Source: Bog-756 sp963737625 (GTDB lineage: Bacteria; Actinomycetota; Acidimicrobiia; Acidimicrobiales; RAAP-2). Taken from it: 64,000 nucleotides of DNA. Shown piece after piece: positions 16,261 to 25,050 of this stretch. How positions within the stretch are numbered: position 1 is the first letter of the stretch; each line of letters opens with the position of its first letter. Below the pieces are notes generated by a model. It saw nothing but the letters and a program-made list of their open reading frames with translations. It had not been told where the DNA came from and ran no database searches. Location of the stretch: NCBI GenBank assembly GCA_963737625.1, contig CAVTTK010000003.1, positions 62,001 through 126,000 of the forward strand. Direction: 5' to 3'. The position numbers were made by a program, and so were the translations under genes.

Positions 16261-18798
16261 TCAGGCCGCCGATCCGAGGAACGGGGCGTCACCGAAGTTG
16301 AACACTCCCCCGTCGGACGCCATCAACCAGTAGCCCAGACCCGAAGCGTCCGTCGCCATCCCGATGATGGGCCGGTTCAGGACCAGATTCCCGGTTGACC
16401 CGTGGAACACGGCGTCGCCGAAGGAGAAGATGCCCCCATCCGATGCCACCAGCCAGTAGCCGTTCCCGTCGGACGTGGTGGTCATGCCCACCACCGGCCT
16501 GTTGATATGCATCCCACCGGTGCCTCCGTGGAACACGGCGTCGCCGAAGGAGAAGATGCCCCCGTCCGATGCCACCAGCCAGTAGCCGTTGCCGTCGGAC
16601 GTGGTGGTCATGCCCACCACCGGCTTGTTGATGTGGATCCCACCGGTTCCTCCGTGGAACACGGCGTCGCCGAAGGAGAAGATGCCCCCGTCCGATGCCA
16701 CCAGCCAATAGCCGTGCCCGGAGGCGTCCGAGGACATGCCCACCACCGGTTGGTTGAGGTGCATGGCCCCGGTGGAGCCGTAGAAGTGGGCGTCGCCGAA
16801 GGAGAAGATGCCCCCGTCGCGGGCCACCAGCCAGTAGCCCTGCCCAGTCGGATCGGTGGCCATGCCCACGATCGGCTGGGTCAGCGGCGTACCGGTCATG
16901 GCGCCGAAGCAGGTGGCGTTGCCGAAGGCCGCCACGTCACCGGCAGCGTCGACCTCGTAGTAGCCAGCGCCCGACGTGGTGGCGGAGGAGCCCACCACGG
17001 AGCCGGAGGGCAGGTGGCTCATGCACGCCGTCGGGCCGGAGCCGGAGCCGGAGCCCGAGCCGGCCTGAGTCGGAGGAACGGACCCCGGTCCCACCGTCCC
17101 GGCCTGGGCCGACAGGTTGTAGGTCTGCACGTCGAAGGTGTTGCCCGCGGCATTGGTGGGAGCAACGGTGACGGAGTTGCCGTTCACGGTGACCTTCAAG
17201 AACTCGTAAACATCAGCCGCAGCTCCCGGGATGGGGGCCGAGCCGCAGGCGGAGCCGGAGTTCGACGTCGGCGACCAGCCAAGTGCGTACACGCTGGCCG
17301 TGGACGACACCGTGGCACAGTTCCCGCTGCTCACCGGCTCGAGCACCCCGCCACCACCACCGGTCACGTAGTTGATGAGCTGGCCGTTCTGCTGGTAGTT
17401 GTTCGGGATGATCCGCTGGTAGGTGTGGGCGTGCCCGTTGAAGGCCATGCTGACCCCGTACCGGGACAGCAGCGCTTCGAGGCTGGTCGACGCGTGCGGG
17501 TTGGCCGAGCTGTTCTGGATGTAGGGGTCCGAGGGCTGGGAGATCTGGACCGAGCGCAGCGGGAAGTGGAAGACGGCCATCTTCACGCCGCCCGGATGGG
17601 CCTGCAGGTCCCTCTGGAGCCACTGATACTCCGGCGAGCTGGTCTGCCAGTGCTCGTCGGCGTCCGCCTGGTAGGCGTCGCAGCTGGGCACGGCCGATGC
17701 CGTCACCGTGCCGCACAACGCTCCCGTGGTGTTGCCGAGCTTGCCGGCCACGGCTTCGGACCACGCTCCGTCAATGACGTAGATCCGGACGTTTCCGGTG
17801 GAGAACGCGTACCAGTCGTCGGCTGCGGTGCCGGTGATGCCGTCCACACCCGAGTAGCTGTCAAAGGCATACGTGCCCCCCGAGCTACTCGCCGTGTTCG
17901 GCGTGGGGAATATCTTCTGGGGGTTGATGGTCTGGTCGTGGTCCCCGGAGCCGGCGAAGATCGGGATCCCTCCCGTCTTGGGGAGGTAGGAGGTCCCGAA
18001 GATGTCGCTCACCTCCGGTTGGGTGCCCGTCTGCTCCAGATCCCCGAAGTTGTTCTGATTCGACTGGTTGTAGCCGATGTCGCCCACCGATAGGAGGAAG
18101 TTGGCCCCCGAACCGCCGATCTGGCTGTACAGGGAAGCCTGATCTGGGTTCACCCCGCCAGGGAAGGGAACGTCTAAGGACGCCGTGGCACTGGTGCTGT
18201 AGTAGTTCTCGCCCGTGTCGTTGATGACGTCAAACGTGACGGGTCGGTTGGACGACGTGCTGGCCGGCAACAGGGTGGTGAACGTCTGATAGGACGGCAA
18301 CAGGTCCGCAGCCCCAGCGGAGTGGGTCGACAGGACCGTGTAGCAGTACTCGGTCCCCGGCGAGAGGCCCGTGACCGGAACCGAGTTCTGGTACTCGTTG
18401 ATCGTTCCGAGGCTGCCCGTGACGGTGAACTCTGTTCCGGTCGGCGTCCCCGAAGGGTTGATCGGGTTGACGTCGGGGGGAAGGGTCGACGGAGCAGCGA
18501 TGGCCGACGGCGTCCACGACGTGGGTGCGGGGCAGCCGGATCCCGTCATCGGGGCGATCTGCACCGATCCGAAGACGTTGGTCCCGCCCGGCACCGTGTC
18601 GGTGGTGGCCCAGTTGATGTAGGCGGAGTTCTGGGTGAGGTCGGTCACATACGGAGCACGGGCCAGCAGCGGGTTGAAGCCCGCGTACGGCGCCACACCG
18701 ATCGGAGCGTCGGCCGCTCCCGCACTCACCATCGGTAACGCCATGGGCACCACCCCGGCGACGACCAGAACTGCTCCACCTAGTGCACGCTTCAACAT
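16261..18798 (-). CDS. Secreted purple-acid-phosphatase-like metallophosphoesterase with C-terminal SFGDA repeats
   Basis: 845 residues. A signal peptide (1-27, ending VSAGAADA) leads to a fibronectin-like N-terminal domain (about 45-180), then a PAP-like metallophosphoesterase: FDVINDTGE, LLSVGDIGYNQ, GSGDHDQT in place of GNHE, AVFHFPLRS and NGHAHTYQR. A Gly-Ser linker with four GS units (encoded near 17035-17060) joins it to about 245 residues of six tandem 42-residue repeats (GYWLVASDGGIFSFGDAVFH type), likely a beta-propeller or cell-wall-binding module. It should dephosphorylate organic phosphates outside the cell. It is monocistronic, with a hairpin terminator after the stop. Confidence 0.87.
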   Translation of the reverse strand: MLKRALGGAVLVVAGVVPMALPMVSAGAADAPIGVAPYAGFNPLLARAPYVTDLTQNSAYINWATTDTVPGGTNVFGSVQIAPMTGSGCPAPTSWTPSAIAAPSTLPPDVNPINPSGTPTGTEFTVTGSLGTINEYQNSVPVTGLSPGTEYCYTVLSTHSAGAADLLPSYQTFTTLLPASTSSNRPVTFDVINDTGENYYSTSATASLDVPFPGGVNPDQASLYSQIGGSGANFLLSVGDIGYNQSNQNNFGDLEQTGTQPEVSDIFGTSYLPKTGGIPIFAGSGDHDQTINPQKIFPTPNTASSSGGTYAFDSYSGVDGITGTAADDWYAFSTGNVRIYVIDGAWSEAVAGKLGNTTGALCGTVTASAVPSCDAYQADADEHWQTSSPEYQWLQRDLQAHPGGVKMAVFHFPLRSVQISQPSDPYIQNSSANPHASTSLEALLSRYGVSMAFNGHAHTYQRIIPNNYQQNGQLINYVTGGGGGVLEPVSSGNCATVSSTASVYALGWSPTSNSGSACGSAPIPGAAADVYEFLKVTVNGNSVTVAPTNAAGNTFDVQTYNLSAQAGTVGPGSVPPTQAGSGSGSGSGPTACMSHLPSGSVVGSSATTSGAGYYEVDAAGDVAAFGNATCFGAMTGTPLTQPIVGMATDPTGQGYWLVARDGGIFSFGDAHFYGSTGAMHLNQPVVGMSSDASGHGYWLVASDGGIFSFGDAVFHGGTGGIHINKPVVGMTTTSDGNGYWLVASDGGIFSFGDAVFHGGTGGMHINRPVVGMTTTSDGNGYWLVASDGGIFSFGDAVFHGSTGNLVLNRPIIGMATDASGLGYWLMASDGGVFNFGDAPFLGSAA
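16280..16920 (-). repeat. Tandem 126-bp coding repeats
   Basis: The block GGCGTCGCCGAAGGAGAAGA recurs at 16411, 16537, 16663 and 16789, an exact period of 126 bases (42 codons), with two more diverged copies at the ends. The central copies are nearly identical in DNA, so they are recent duplications or are kept alike by recombination, and copy number may vary between strains. Confidence 0.9.
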
Positions 18799-19110
18799 CG
18801 CACCCTGCCCTTACACTCGTGCGAAAACCGCTTGTGATTTCGGGGCAACGTAACAGCCGGAGCGGTCGCCTGGCAATGCGCAACGCACCTCTGCCGACAT
18901 GGCGTGATGCAGTCCCCAGGTCAAACCGCCCGGCCCCAGGATCAGTGCCGCACACAACGTAGTCATCCGACTACTACAAGTGGCTAAATTTGGTCCCCGC
19001 ACCGACTAAGGATCTTCGCGCTGAGCGTGCCCCCGACCGCTCGCGGTGCGATTGTCCGCGGACCTGTGCGGGGCGACCGGACCTCCGACGCCCGCGATAC
19101 GGCACCCGCG
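18799..19110. other. Intergenic region upstream of the secreted phosphatase gene
   Basis: 312 bases between the DMT transporter stop and the phosphatase start, both on the minus strand. It must hold the phosphatase promoter, but I see no convincing -35/-10 pair, operator or RNA. An AGGG ribosome site lies close to the ATG at 18798. Confidence 0.4.
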
Positions 19111-20031
19111 CTACGGAGTGGAAGGGCCCGGGGCCATGTCGCCGACGCCCCCAGCCACGACGGCTCGCGGCGACCGCTTGGCCCGCGCCTCCATCTCCGG
19201 GGGCGCCCACTTCGAAAGCAACACCACCCCGGCGAACATGCCCCCCAGGAACAGGATCTGCAGCACGATGGCGGCGGGCGAGCTCCGCAGCTGCTCGCCG
19301 AAGAGTTCGATGCCGATGGCGATGCTGGCCAGAGGATCCACGATGAGCAATGCCGATTGCGAAGCCGCGAGCGGTCCGGCGGCGAACGCCGCCTCGAGCA
19401 GCACCGTTCCCAGCACCCCGCTGGCCACGACGGCGTAGATGGGCCAGTGTTCGAACAGGCCCGACCAGCCTTGGTGGGCCAGTACCTCGGTCGCCGCCTT
19501 CACGAAGGCGGCATCGATGGCCCATACGAGGGCGGCGGCGGCGCCGAGTAGGGCGGCCTTCCGGGCCGGTGATCCCCACCGGCTGAATACCAACAGGGCC
19601 ACGATGACCAGCCCCCGACTTCCGAGGGCCACGGCCCAGGCCGCGGCCGTAGGTCGTCCGTGCCCCTCCTGGGGATGGGCCACCACCAGGAATCCGAACA
19701 GACCGGCGCAGAGCAGGCCGGCGGCACCCCAGGTCCGGGAAGCGATCCGGTCATGCAGCCACAGAGCCCGCAGGGCCAGGGTGAAGATGAGCTCGGTGAC
19801 CAAGATGGGCTGGACCGAGGCCAGGGTGCCGAAGTAGAGGGCGAGGGCGGTGAAAATGAACGTCCCGCCCATGCAGAGCATGCCCAGTAGCCAGATGGGC
19901 TGGCGGATCAGGAACTTCGTGGTCTGCCACCCCGACCGCGCCTCATCGGATCCGGCCACATTGGCCAGCTTCTGAAGGACTGACGTCAGCGCCTGGCTGA
20001 AGGCACCGAGCAGGGCGAACAGGATGCTCAT
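19111..20031 (-). CDS. EamA/DMT-family transporter
   Basis: 306 residues with about ten hydrophobic helices in two EamA-like halves. The first half starts MSILFALLGAFSQALTSVLQ; the second contains the typical LLEAAFAAGPLAASQSALLIVDPL and ends with a basic cytoplasmic tail. The drug/metabolite transporter superfamily exports or exchanges small metabolites, amino acids or nucleotides, and some relatives carry Mg2+; nothing here fixes the substrate. It lies downstream of the second esterase gene in the same direction (112-base gap), so co-transcription is possible. Confidence 0.82.
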   Translation of the reverse strand: MSILFALLGAFSQALTSVLQKLANVAGSDEARSGWQTTKFLIRQPIWLLGMLCMGGTFIFTALALYFGTLASVQPILVTELIFTLALRALWLHDRIASRTWGAAGLLCAGLFGFLVVAHPQEGHGRPTAAAWAVALGSRGLVIVALLVFSRWGSPARKAALLGAAAALVWAIDAAFVKAATEVLAHQGWSGLFEHWPIYAVVASGVLGTVLLEAAFAAGPLAASQSALLIVDPLASIAIGIELFGEQLRSSPAAIVLQILFLGGMFAGVVLLSKWAPPEMEARAKRSPRAVVAGGVGDMAPGPSTP

Positions 20032-20143
20032 CTACCCCACCTTCCCCTCTTCTCGCCGACACGACTGTCCGCCATTGGAGACCAATGCCCGGCCCGAACG
20101 CAAGCACCCGCGGACCGGGGTACGGCCCGAGGAGAGTCCGTAG

Positions 20144-21436
20144 TCACGGTGACGCACACCGTGCCGGTTCGGTGGCGGGCATGGCCGTGAGGCCCAGCCT
20201 CCACGACAGCCACGGGAGGGAGTCCGCCAGTGCCTGGCTCCAGAGCTCGAAATCGTGTCCGCCCGGTCGGACCAGGATGCAGGTGCTGATGCCCGCCCGC
20301 AGGGCCGCCGACTGGAGGTTGTGGGCCGCGTCCAATGGGTCGGCGTCCTCGGCCCCCACCTCGAACCAACCGGCCATCCCGTCGAAGTGCCCGGCCCGGA
20401 GTATCTGGGCCGGGTCGTGAGCGGCGAAGCGGCTCTCCGAGCCTTCGAACAGCGTGTCGACGGTCTCGGCCTGGGTGGTCTCCTCGTACTGGGGCGAGGC
20501 GAATCCGGAGTACGAGGCGAACGTGGGATAGACCGACGAATGACGGAGGGCCAGCATGACCGAGCAGGTGCCCCCGGCCGAGAGACCCCCGATGGCCAGT
20601 GAACCGGGGGCCGACGAGCCATGGAGCCGGCTCCGGACGAAGGCGGGGACGTCGTCGATCAGATACGTCTCCGCGTTGCCGAATTGGCTGTTCACGCACT
20701 CGGAGTCGACGGTCAGGAACCCGTTCGGATCGGGCATGACGATGATGGGGGCCAGGCCGTGGTGGTTCGCAGCGAAGGCATCGGCGGTGTTGTCGGCGTC
20801 GCCCTCCCCTGACCAGTCAGAGGCACTGCCCGGCTCGCCCGGCAGGAGGACCAGGGTGGGGAGGGACGGCGGCCTGGCGGCGAACCAGGCCGGCGGGAGA
20901 TAGACGTAGGCGGGGCGGGTGGCGAAATGGGACGTCGACGGCGGAATGGACATAGTGACGACCACTCCCTGCGCCGGGAGCCGGCCGGTGGCGGCCACTT
21001 GCTCCTTCAGCTGGTGCAGCTGCGCCGTGCCCACCACGTTCTCGGGGTCGCCGTCGATCAGGCGGCCCACGGTCGGGAACGAGTCCGACCGCTGGTTGAC
21101 CACGCCCACGGTGACCAGCACGAGCAGCACCACCGAGACGAGGGCCAGCACCTGGTGGGCGGCATCGGCCTGCTCCCAGCCCACGATCACCGCCACCACA
21201 GCCAGTACGGCCCCGAAACCCCACACGTAGGCCGGCCACGGGAAGTCGTCGGGAACCAGCGAGGCGAGTGTCAGCACCAGGGCGGCCAGACCGGTGGCGG
21301 CGGCGGCCACGGGCACCCCTCGTCCGAGTTGACGGCGCCATCCACCGCTGCGCCACTCGATGGACAGGGTAAAGGTCACCACCGCCAGGACCTGCACCAC
21401 CAGGGGCAGCCACCCGCCGACGATGGAGATGTTCAC
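20144..21436 (-). CDS. Membrane-anchored alpha/beta-hydrolase (esterase D-like), copy 2
   Basis: 430 residues from the GTG at 21436. The layout matches the protein at 13783-15096: four N-terminal membrane helices, then an esterase domain with VYLPPAWF, LPGEPGSASDW, GGLSAGGTCSVMLALRHSS and RPGGHDFELW in the same order, and the same LPWLSWRLGLT ending. I chose this start because a longer reading (from 21559) would overlap the MBL gene by 86 bases, its extra residues have no counterpart in the paralogue, and an AGGAG lies upstream of 21436, though at 12 bases. Likely an extracytoplasmic lipid or ester hydrolase. It sits between MBL-hydrolase and DMT-transporter genes, away from the LysRS module. 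Confidence 0.8.
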   Translation of the reverse strand: MNISIVGGWLPLVVQVLAVVTFTLSIEWRSGGWRRQLGRGVPVAAAATGLAALVLTLASLVPDDFPWPAYVWGFGAVLAVVAVIVGWEQADAAHQVLALVSVVLLVLVTVGVVNQRSDSFPTVGRLIDGDPENVVGTAQLHQLKEQVAATGRLPAQGVVVTMSIPPSTSHFATRPAYVYLPPAWFAARPPSLPTLVLLPGEPGSASDWSGEGDADNTADAFAANHHGLAPIIVMPDPNGFLTVDSECVNSQFGNAETYLIDDVPAFVRSRLHGSSAPGSLAIGGLSAGGTCSVMLALRHSSVYPTFASYSGFASPQYEETTQAETVDTLFEGSESRFAAHDPAQILRAGHFDGMAGWFEVGAEDADPLDAAHNLQSAALRAGISTCILVRPGGHDFELWSQALADSLPWLSWRLGLTAMPATEPARCASP

Positions 21437-21473
21437 GACCGGCGGTCGCTCCTGTCCTGACCGGAGACGGACC

Positions 21474-22517
21474 TCACGGACCTTCGGAACCGGAACCGGC
21501 CGTGGTGTCACGGAGGGACAGCCAACGTTGGAGCCCGGCGGCATTGGAGTGGACGCCATTCATAACTTCGAGTTTCTCGAGGTGCTCGTCGGGGACGCCG
21601 TACAGGTCGGACTGGAACTCGGCAGCCAGAGCGGTGGCGATGTCCTCACCGTTCCGGAAGGCCGTCTCGGCGACATCGGCCCATTTCCGCAGCGTCCCAT
21701 TCGCTTCGTCCAACACGTCCAACGGGTCGGCGAGTAGTCCGTAGTGAGCCAGGGCGAGACCCGTCGGGTGGCGGTCGGCGAACCGTTGCAGGGAGGTGAG
21801 CGCCGAGGTCAGGTCGAAGTCGGGTGGCGGCGTGGAGGGTCGCAGCACGCCGGCATCGGGAAGCTTGACCCCCACCGCATCTCCGGCGAACAGGACCCCG
21901 CTCAAGGTGTCGTGCAGGGCCACATGGTGTTTTGCATGACCGGGCGAGTCCACTGCGATGAGTGAGCGGTTGGAGCTTACGGGGATGGCCTCGCCGTCCT
22001 CGAGGACGTGGATCCGCTCCGCCGGCGTGGGGTCGAGCCGTCCATACAGGGAATCGAGGAGCGGTCCGTAGACCCGGGAGGCCGAGTCGACCAGTCGGCT
22101 CGGATCGACAAGGTGGCGGGCCCCTTTGGGGTGCACGTACACGGTGGCCAGGGGGAAGGCGCGGGCCACATCCCCGACGCCGCCGGCATGGTCGAGATGG
22201 ATGTGGGTGACGACCACACCGGCCAGGTCCGACGCACCGAGGCCGAGCTGCTCGAGCTGGGCCAACAGCACTGGCACCGAACTCTGACTGCCTGTCTCGA
22301 CGAGGACGGGGGCGTCACCCTCGATGAGGTAGCCGGCGGTGACGTGCTCCCAGCCCCCGAGGAGGGTGTCCAGCTCGATGACCCCGTCGGCCACCGTCCT
22401 CCCGGCGTGGGGACTGCCGGGGCCGTCCGGCTCCAACGGATCGTGGGGATGGGCGGAAAGCGGCACCGCCCCTCCTTCCACGGCCCCGTGGTGGTGGTCG
22501 TGGTCTGGGTCGCTCAT
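21474..22517 (-). CDS. Metallo-beta-lactamase-fold hydrolase
   Basis: 347 residues. A His/Asp-rich start (MSDPDHDHHHG) precedes a complete MBL core: THIHLDHAGG (His105, His107, Asp109, His110), DSPGHAKHHVAL, FAGDAVG and a final LAHYG histidine, all needed for a binuclear zinc site. The closest architecture is the glyoxalase II/YycJ-like group of small-molecule thioester or lactone hydrolases, and the C-terminal 90 residues form a helical extension that may shape the pocket. The poly-His N-terminus might help metal loading. Substrate unknown. It is on the same strand as its neighbours on both sides and could be co-transcribed with them. Confidence 0.83.
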   Translation of the reverse strand: MSDPDHDHHHGAVEGGAVPLSAHPHDPLEPDGPGSPHAGRTVADGVIELDTLLGGWEHVTAGYLIEGDAPVLVETGSQSSVPVLLAQLEQLGLGASDLAGVVVTHIHLDHAGGVGDVARAFPLATVYVHPKGARHLVDPSRLVDSASRVYGPLLDSLYGRLDPTPAERIHVLEDGEAIPVSSNRSLIAVDSPGHAKHHVALHDTLSGVLFAGDAVGVKLPDAGVLRPSTPPPDFDLTSALTSLQRFADRHPTGLALAHYGLLADPLDVLDEANGTLRKWADVAETAFRNGEDIATALAAEFQSDLYGVPDEHLEKLEVMNGVHSNAAGLQRWLSLRDTTAGSGSEGP

Positions 22518-22564
22518 GCCTGCCGACGATCGGATCGAGAGGGGCCGGACCGTCTCACGGTTCG

Positions 22565-25012
22565 CTACCGGTTCGGGGCGCCGGCGGCCGACTTCGCCAC
22601 CGGTGCCTTCTTGGTCTCCGCCTTCTTCTTCCCGACCTTCTTTTCCACGGTCTCCTTCCGCCCGGCCTCCTTGGCCCGCCGCTTCGTCGCCGCCGTTGTC
22701 GGCACCGAGCGCTTGGAGGACGCCTTCTTGGTGGGCAGCTTCTTCGTCGACGCCTTCTTCGTCGGCGCCGACTTCGCCGTGGCCCGCTTCGCCGTGGCCC
22801 GCTTCGCCGTGGCCCGCTTCGCCGTGGCCCGCTTCGCCGTGGCCCGCTTCGCCGTTGCCCTCTTCGCCGTGGCCTGCGATTCAGTCGACCCCAATTCACG
22901 TCGTGACGCACCGGTCGACCTAAGGGGAGCCTTCGTGGCCAGCGGCGTGGCCTTCTTCGCCGTGGGCTGCGTCGTGGGCCTCGCCCGGCGACCGGACTCC
23001 CTCAGGCCAACAGCCGGGGAACTCCCTTGGGTGACGGCACCCGACCGACCGTCCGAGGTGGCGGACACGGCGTCCCGGATCACCCGGGCCGCCCCTCGCC
23101 GGGTGCCGCGACCGGCGTTCTCGGCCAGGCGGGTCACCATGGCCTGCGCAGCGACTCCACCCAGATGACGTTCCACCGGGCTGGACTTCCCGCGCGTCAG
23201 CGCGCGTCGGGCGAGCCCCAGGATGACGTGCTCGGAGGAGGGCTTCTCCTGGCCCATGAGCTTGGCCGCCGAATTGACCAGGGACACGTGGGAGAAGGCC
23301 TGGGGGAAGTTTCCCACCATCCTTCCGGCCACGGGGTCGTACTCCTCGGCAAGTAGACCGAGGTCGTTGCGCAGTCCCATCAGGCGGTCGAGCATCTGTC
23401 GGGCGTCGTGTTCGCGCCCCAGCATCGACAGGCAGTCGGCCAGCCAGAACGAGCAAGCCAAGAAGGCACCCTCCCGGCCGGTGAGCCCGTCGACGTCCCC
23501 GGTGTCGGCGGTGCGGTAACGGAGGACGAATCCACCGTCGACCAGTTCACGCTCGATGGCCTCGATGGTGCCGCGCACCCTCGGGTCGTGGGCCGGAAGG
23601 AATCCGACCAGCGGGATCATCAACAGGCTGGCATCGAGCTGGTCGGAGCCGTAGTACTGCGTGAATGAGCCCACGGAGACGTTGAAGCCGTGATCGCAGA
23701 CCTGGTCGTGGATCTCTTGCCTGACCTCCTTCCACTGGTCGAGCGGTGCCTCCATGCCGTACTCCTCAGAGGTCTTGATGGCCCGGTCGATGGCCACCCA
23801 GGCCATGACCTTGGAGTGCGTGAAATGGCGCCGCGGGCCCCGTACCTCCCAGATGCCGTCGTCGGGCTCCCTCCAGCCATCACGCAGGAAGTCCATCAGT
23901 GAGAGTTGGAACTCCCAGGTCGGGCTGTCACCGGTTTGGCCGGTGGATTCCGATTCATAGAGCGCCGACATGACCTCGCCGTACACGTCCAGCTGGAACT
24001 GTCCGGCCGCCGCGTTTCCGATCCTCACGGGGGCGGAGCCCTCGTAGCCCGGAAGCCAGTCGACCTCCCACTCGTCGAGTCGACGCTCGCCGGCGGCGCC
24101 ATACATGATCTGCATCTGGGACGGGTCCCCGGCCGTGGCCCGGAGGAGCCAGTTCCGCCAGGCCATGGCCTCCTGGTAGAAACCCCCCCGCATGAGGGAC
24201 TCCAGAGTGAGGGTGGCGTCCCTCAGCCAGCAGAACCGGTAGTCCCAGTTCCGACTGCCCCCGAGCGTCTCGGGCAGTGAGGTAGTGGCGGCGGCGACAA
24301 TGCCTCCGGTGGGCTCGTAGGTCAGCGCCTTCAGGGTGATCAGTGAGCGGACCACGGCGTCCCGGTAGTCACCCTCATAGGTGCACTGGGACACCCAGTC
24401 GTTCCACCACAACTCGGTGTCCATAATGGCGTAGGTGGCGTCGACCGGTCGGGGCGGATCCTCGTTGGCCGGGAACCAGGTCAACGAGAACGGCACGCGT
24501 TGTCCCTCGGCCACGGTGAACTCGGCCACGGTCGAGAAGTCCCGGCCCTGGCACTCCGCCGTCGTCCACAACGAGAGCCCGTCGGGACCGGCGATGGCAT
24601 TGAGGGTCCCATCGGTCTTGCGCACCCACGGGACGATCTGCCCGTAGCCGAAGCGAATGGTCAGGACCATCTCCATCGTGACCTTGCCCCGCACCCCCTC
24701 GACGAGGCGGACGACCTCGGGGTGCCTCTGGCGGATGGGCATGCAGTCGATGACCCGCACCGTGCCCTCGTCAGTGACGAACTCCGACTCGAGCACCAGG
24801 GTCTCGCCTCGGTAGTGGCGGTGGGTGGCGCTGTGCGATCCCTTCGGTGCCAGCTTCCATGATCCGTGGTCCTCGTTCCCGAGGAGTTTGGCGAAGCAGG
24901 CCGCCGAGTCGAATCGGGGCAGGCACAGCCAGTCGATGGAGCCGTCCCGACCCACCAGGGCCGCCGTATGGAGGTCGCCGATGATCCCGTAGTCCTCGAT
25001 GGGAAGCGCCAT
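22565..25012 (-). CDS. GH15 glycoside hydrolase (glucoamylase/trehalase-like) with histone H1-like basic tail
   Basis: 815 residues. Residues 1-600 form a full GH15 enzyme: the N-terminal IEDYGIIGDLHTAALVGRDG and LPRFDS blocks, the (alpha/alpha)6 core with NWDYRFCWLRDA, the first catalytic Glu in DDGIWEVRG, and the second in LLAEEYDP before GNFPQAFSHV. In actinobacteria such intracellular enzymes hydrolyse trehalose or alpha-glucans. The remaining 200 residues are a disordered Lys/Ala/Thr tail with about seven ATAKR units (residues about 713-747) and several TKKAS-type motifs, like histone H1 or AlgP. The tail could bind nucleic acid, polyphosphate or acidic glycan. No signal peptide is seen. 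Confidence 0.88.
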   Translation of the reverse strand: MALPIEDYGIIGDLHTAALVGRDGSIDWLCLPRFDSAACFAKLLGNEDHGSWKLAPKGSHSATHRHYRGETLVLESEFVTDEGTVRVIDCMPIRQRHPEVVRLVEGVRGKVTMEMVLTIRFGYGQIVPWVRKTDGTLNAIAGPDGLSLWTTAECQGRDFSTVAEFTVAEGQRVPFSLTWFPANEDPPRPVDATYAIMDTELWWNDWVSQCTYEGDYRDAVVRSLITLKALTYEPTGGIVAAATTSLPETLGGSRNWDYRFCWLRDATLTLESLMRGGFYQEAMAWRNWLLRATAGDPSQMQIMYGAAGERRLDEWEVDWLPGYEGSAPVRIGNAAAGQFQLDVYGEVMSALYESESTGQTGDSPTWEFQLSLMDFLRDGWREPDDGIWEVRGPRRHFTHSKVMAWVAIDRAIKTSEEYGMEAPLDQWKEVRQEIHDQVCDHGFNVSVGSFTQYYGSDQLDASLLMIPLVGFLPAHDPRVRGTIEAIERELVDGGFVLRYRTADTGDVDGLTGREGAFLACSFWLADCLSMLGREHDARQMLDRLMGLRNDLGLLAEEYDPVAGRMVGNFPQAFSHVSLVNSAAKLMGQEKPSSEHVILGLARRALTRGKSSPVERHLGGVAAQAMVTRLAENAGRGTRRGAARVIRDAVSATSDGRSGAVTQGSSPAVGLRESGRRARPTTQPTAKKATPLATKAPLRSTGASRRELGSTESQATAKRATAKRATAKRATAKRATAKRATAKRATAKSAPTKKASTKKLPTKKASSKRSVPTTAATKRRAKEAGRKETVEKKVGKKKAETKKAPVAKSAAGAPNR
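22771..22875 (-). repeat. 15-bp tandem repeats encoding ATAKR units
   Basis: About seven copies of a 15-base unit (CGCTTCGCCGTGGCC on the plus strand), mostly perfect, within the tail of the GH15 gene. The period is a multiple of three, so slippage changes tail length in frame. Confidence 0.9.
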
Positions 25013-25050
25013 GTCCCATGTCTAGTCGGGCCGTTGGCTGCTGATGCGGT

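Noticed and set aside
16280..16920. Regular repeats that might suggest a CRISPR array
   Set aside because: The repeats are 126 bases long, in frame, without unique spacers, and encode a known protein repeat. No cas genes are nearby.
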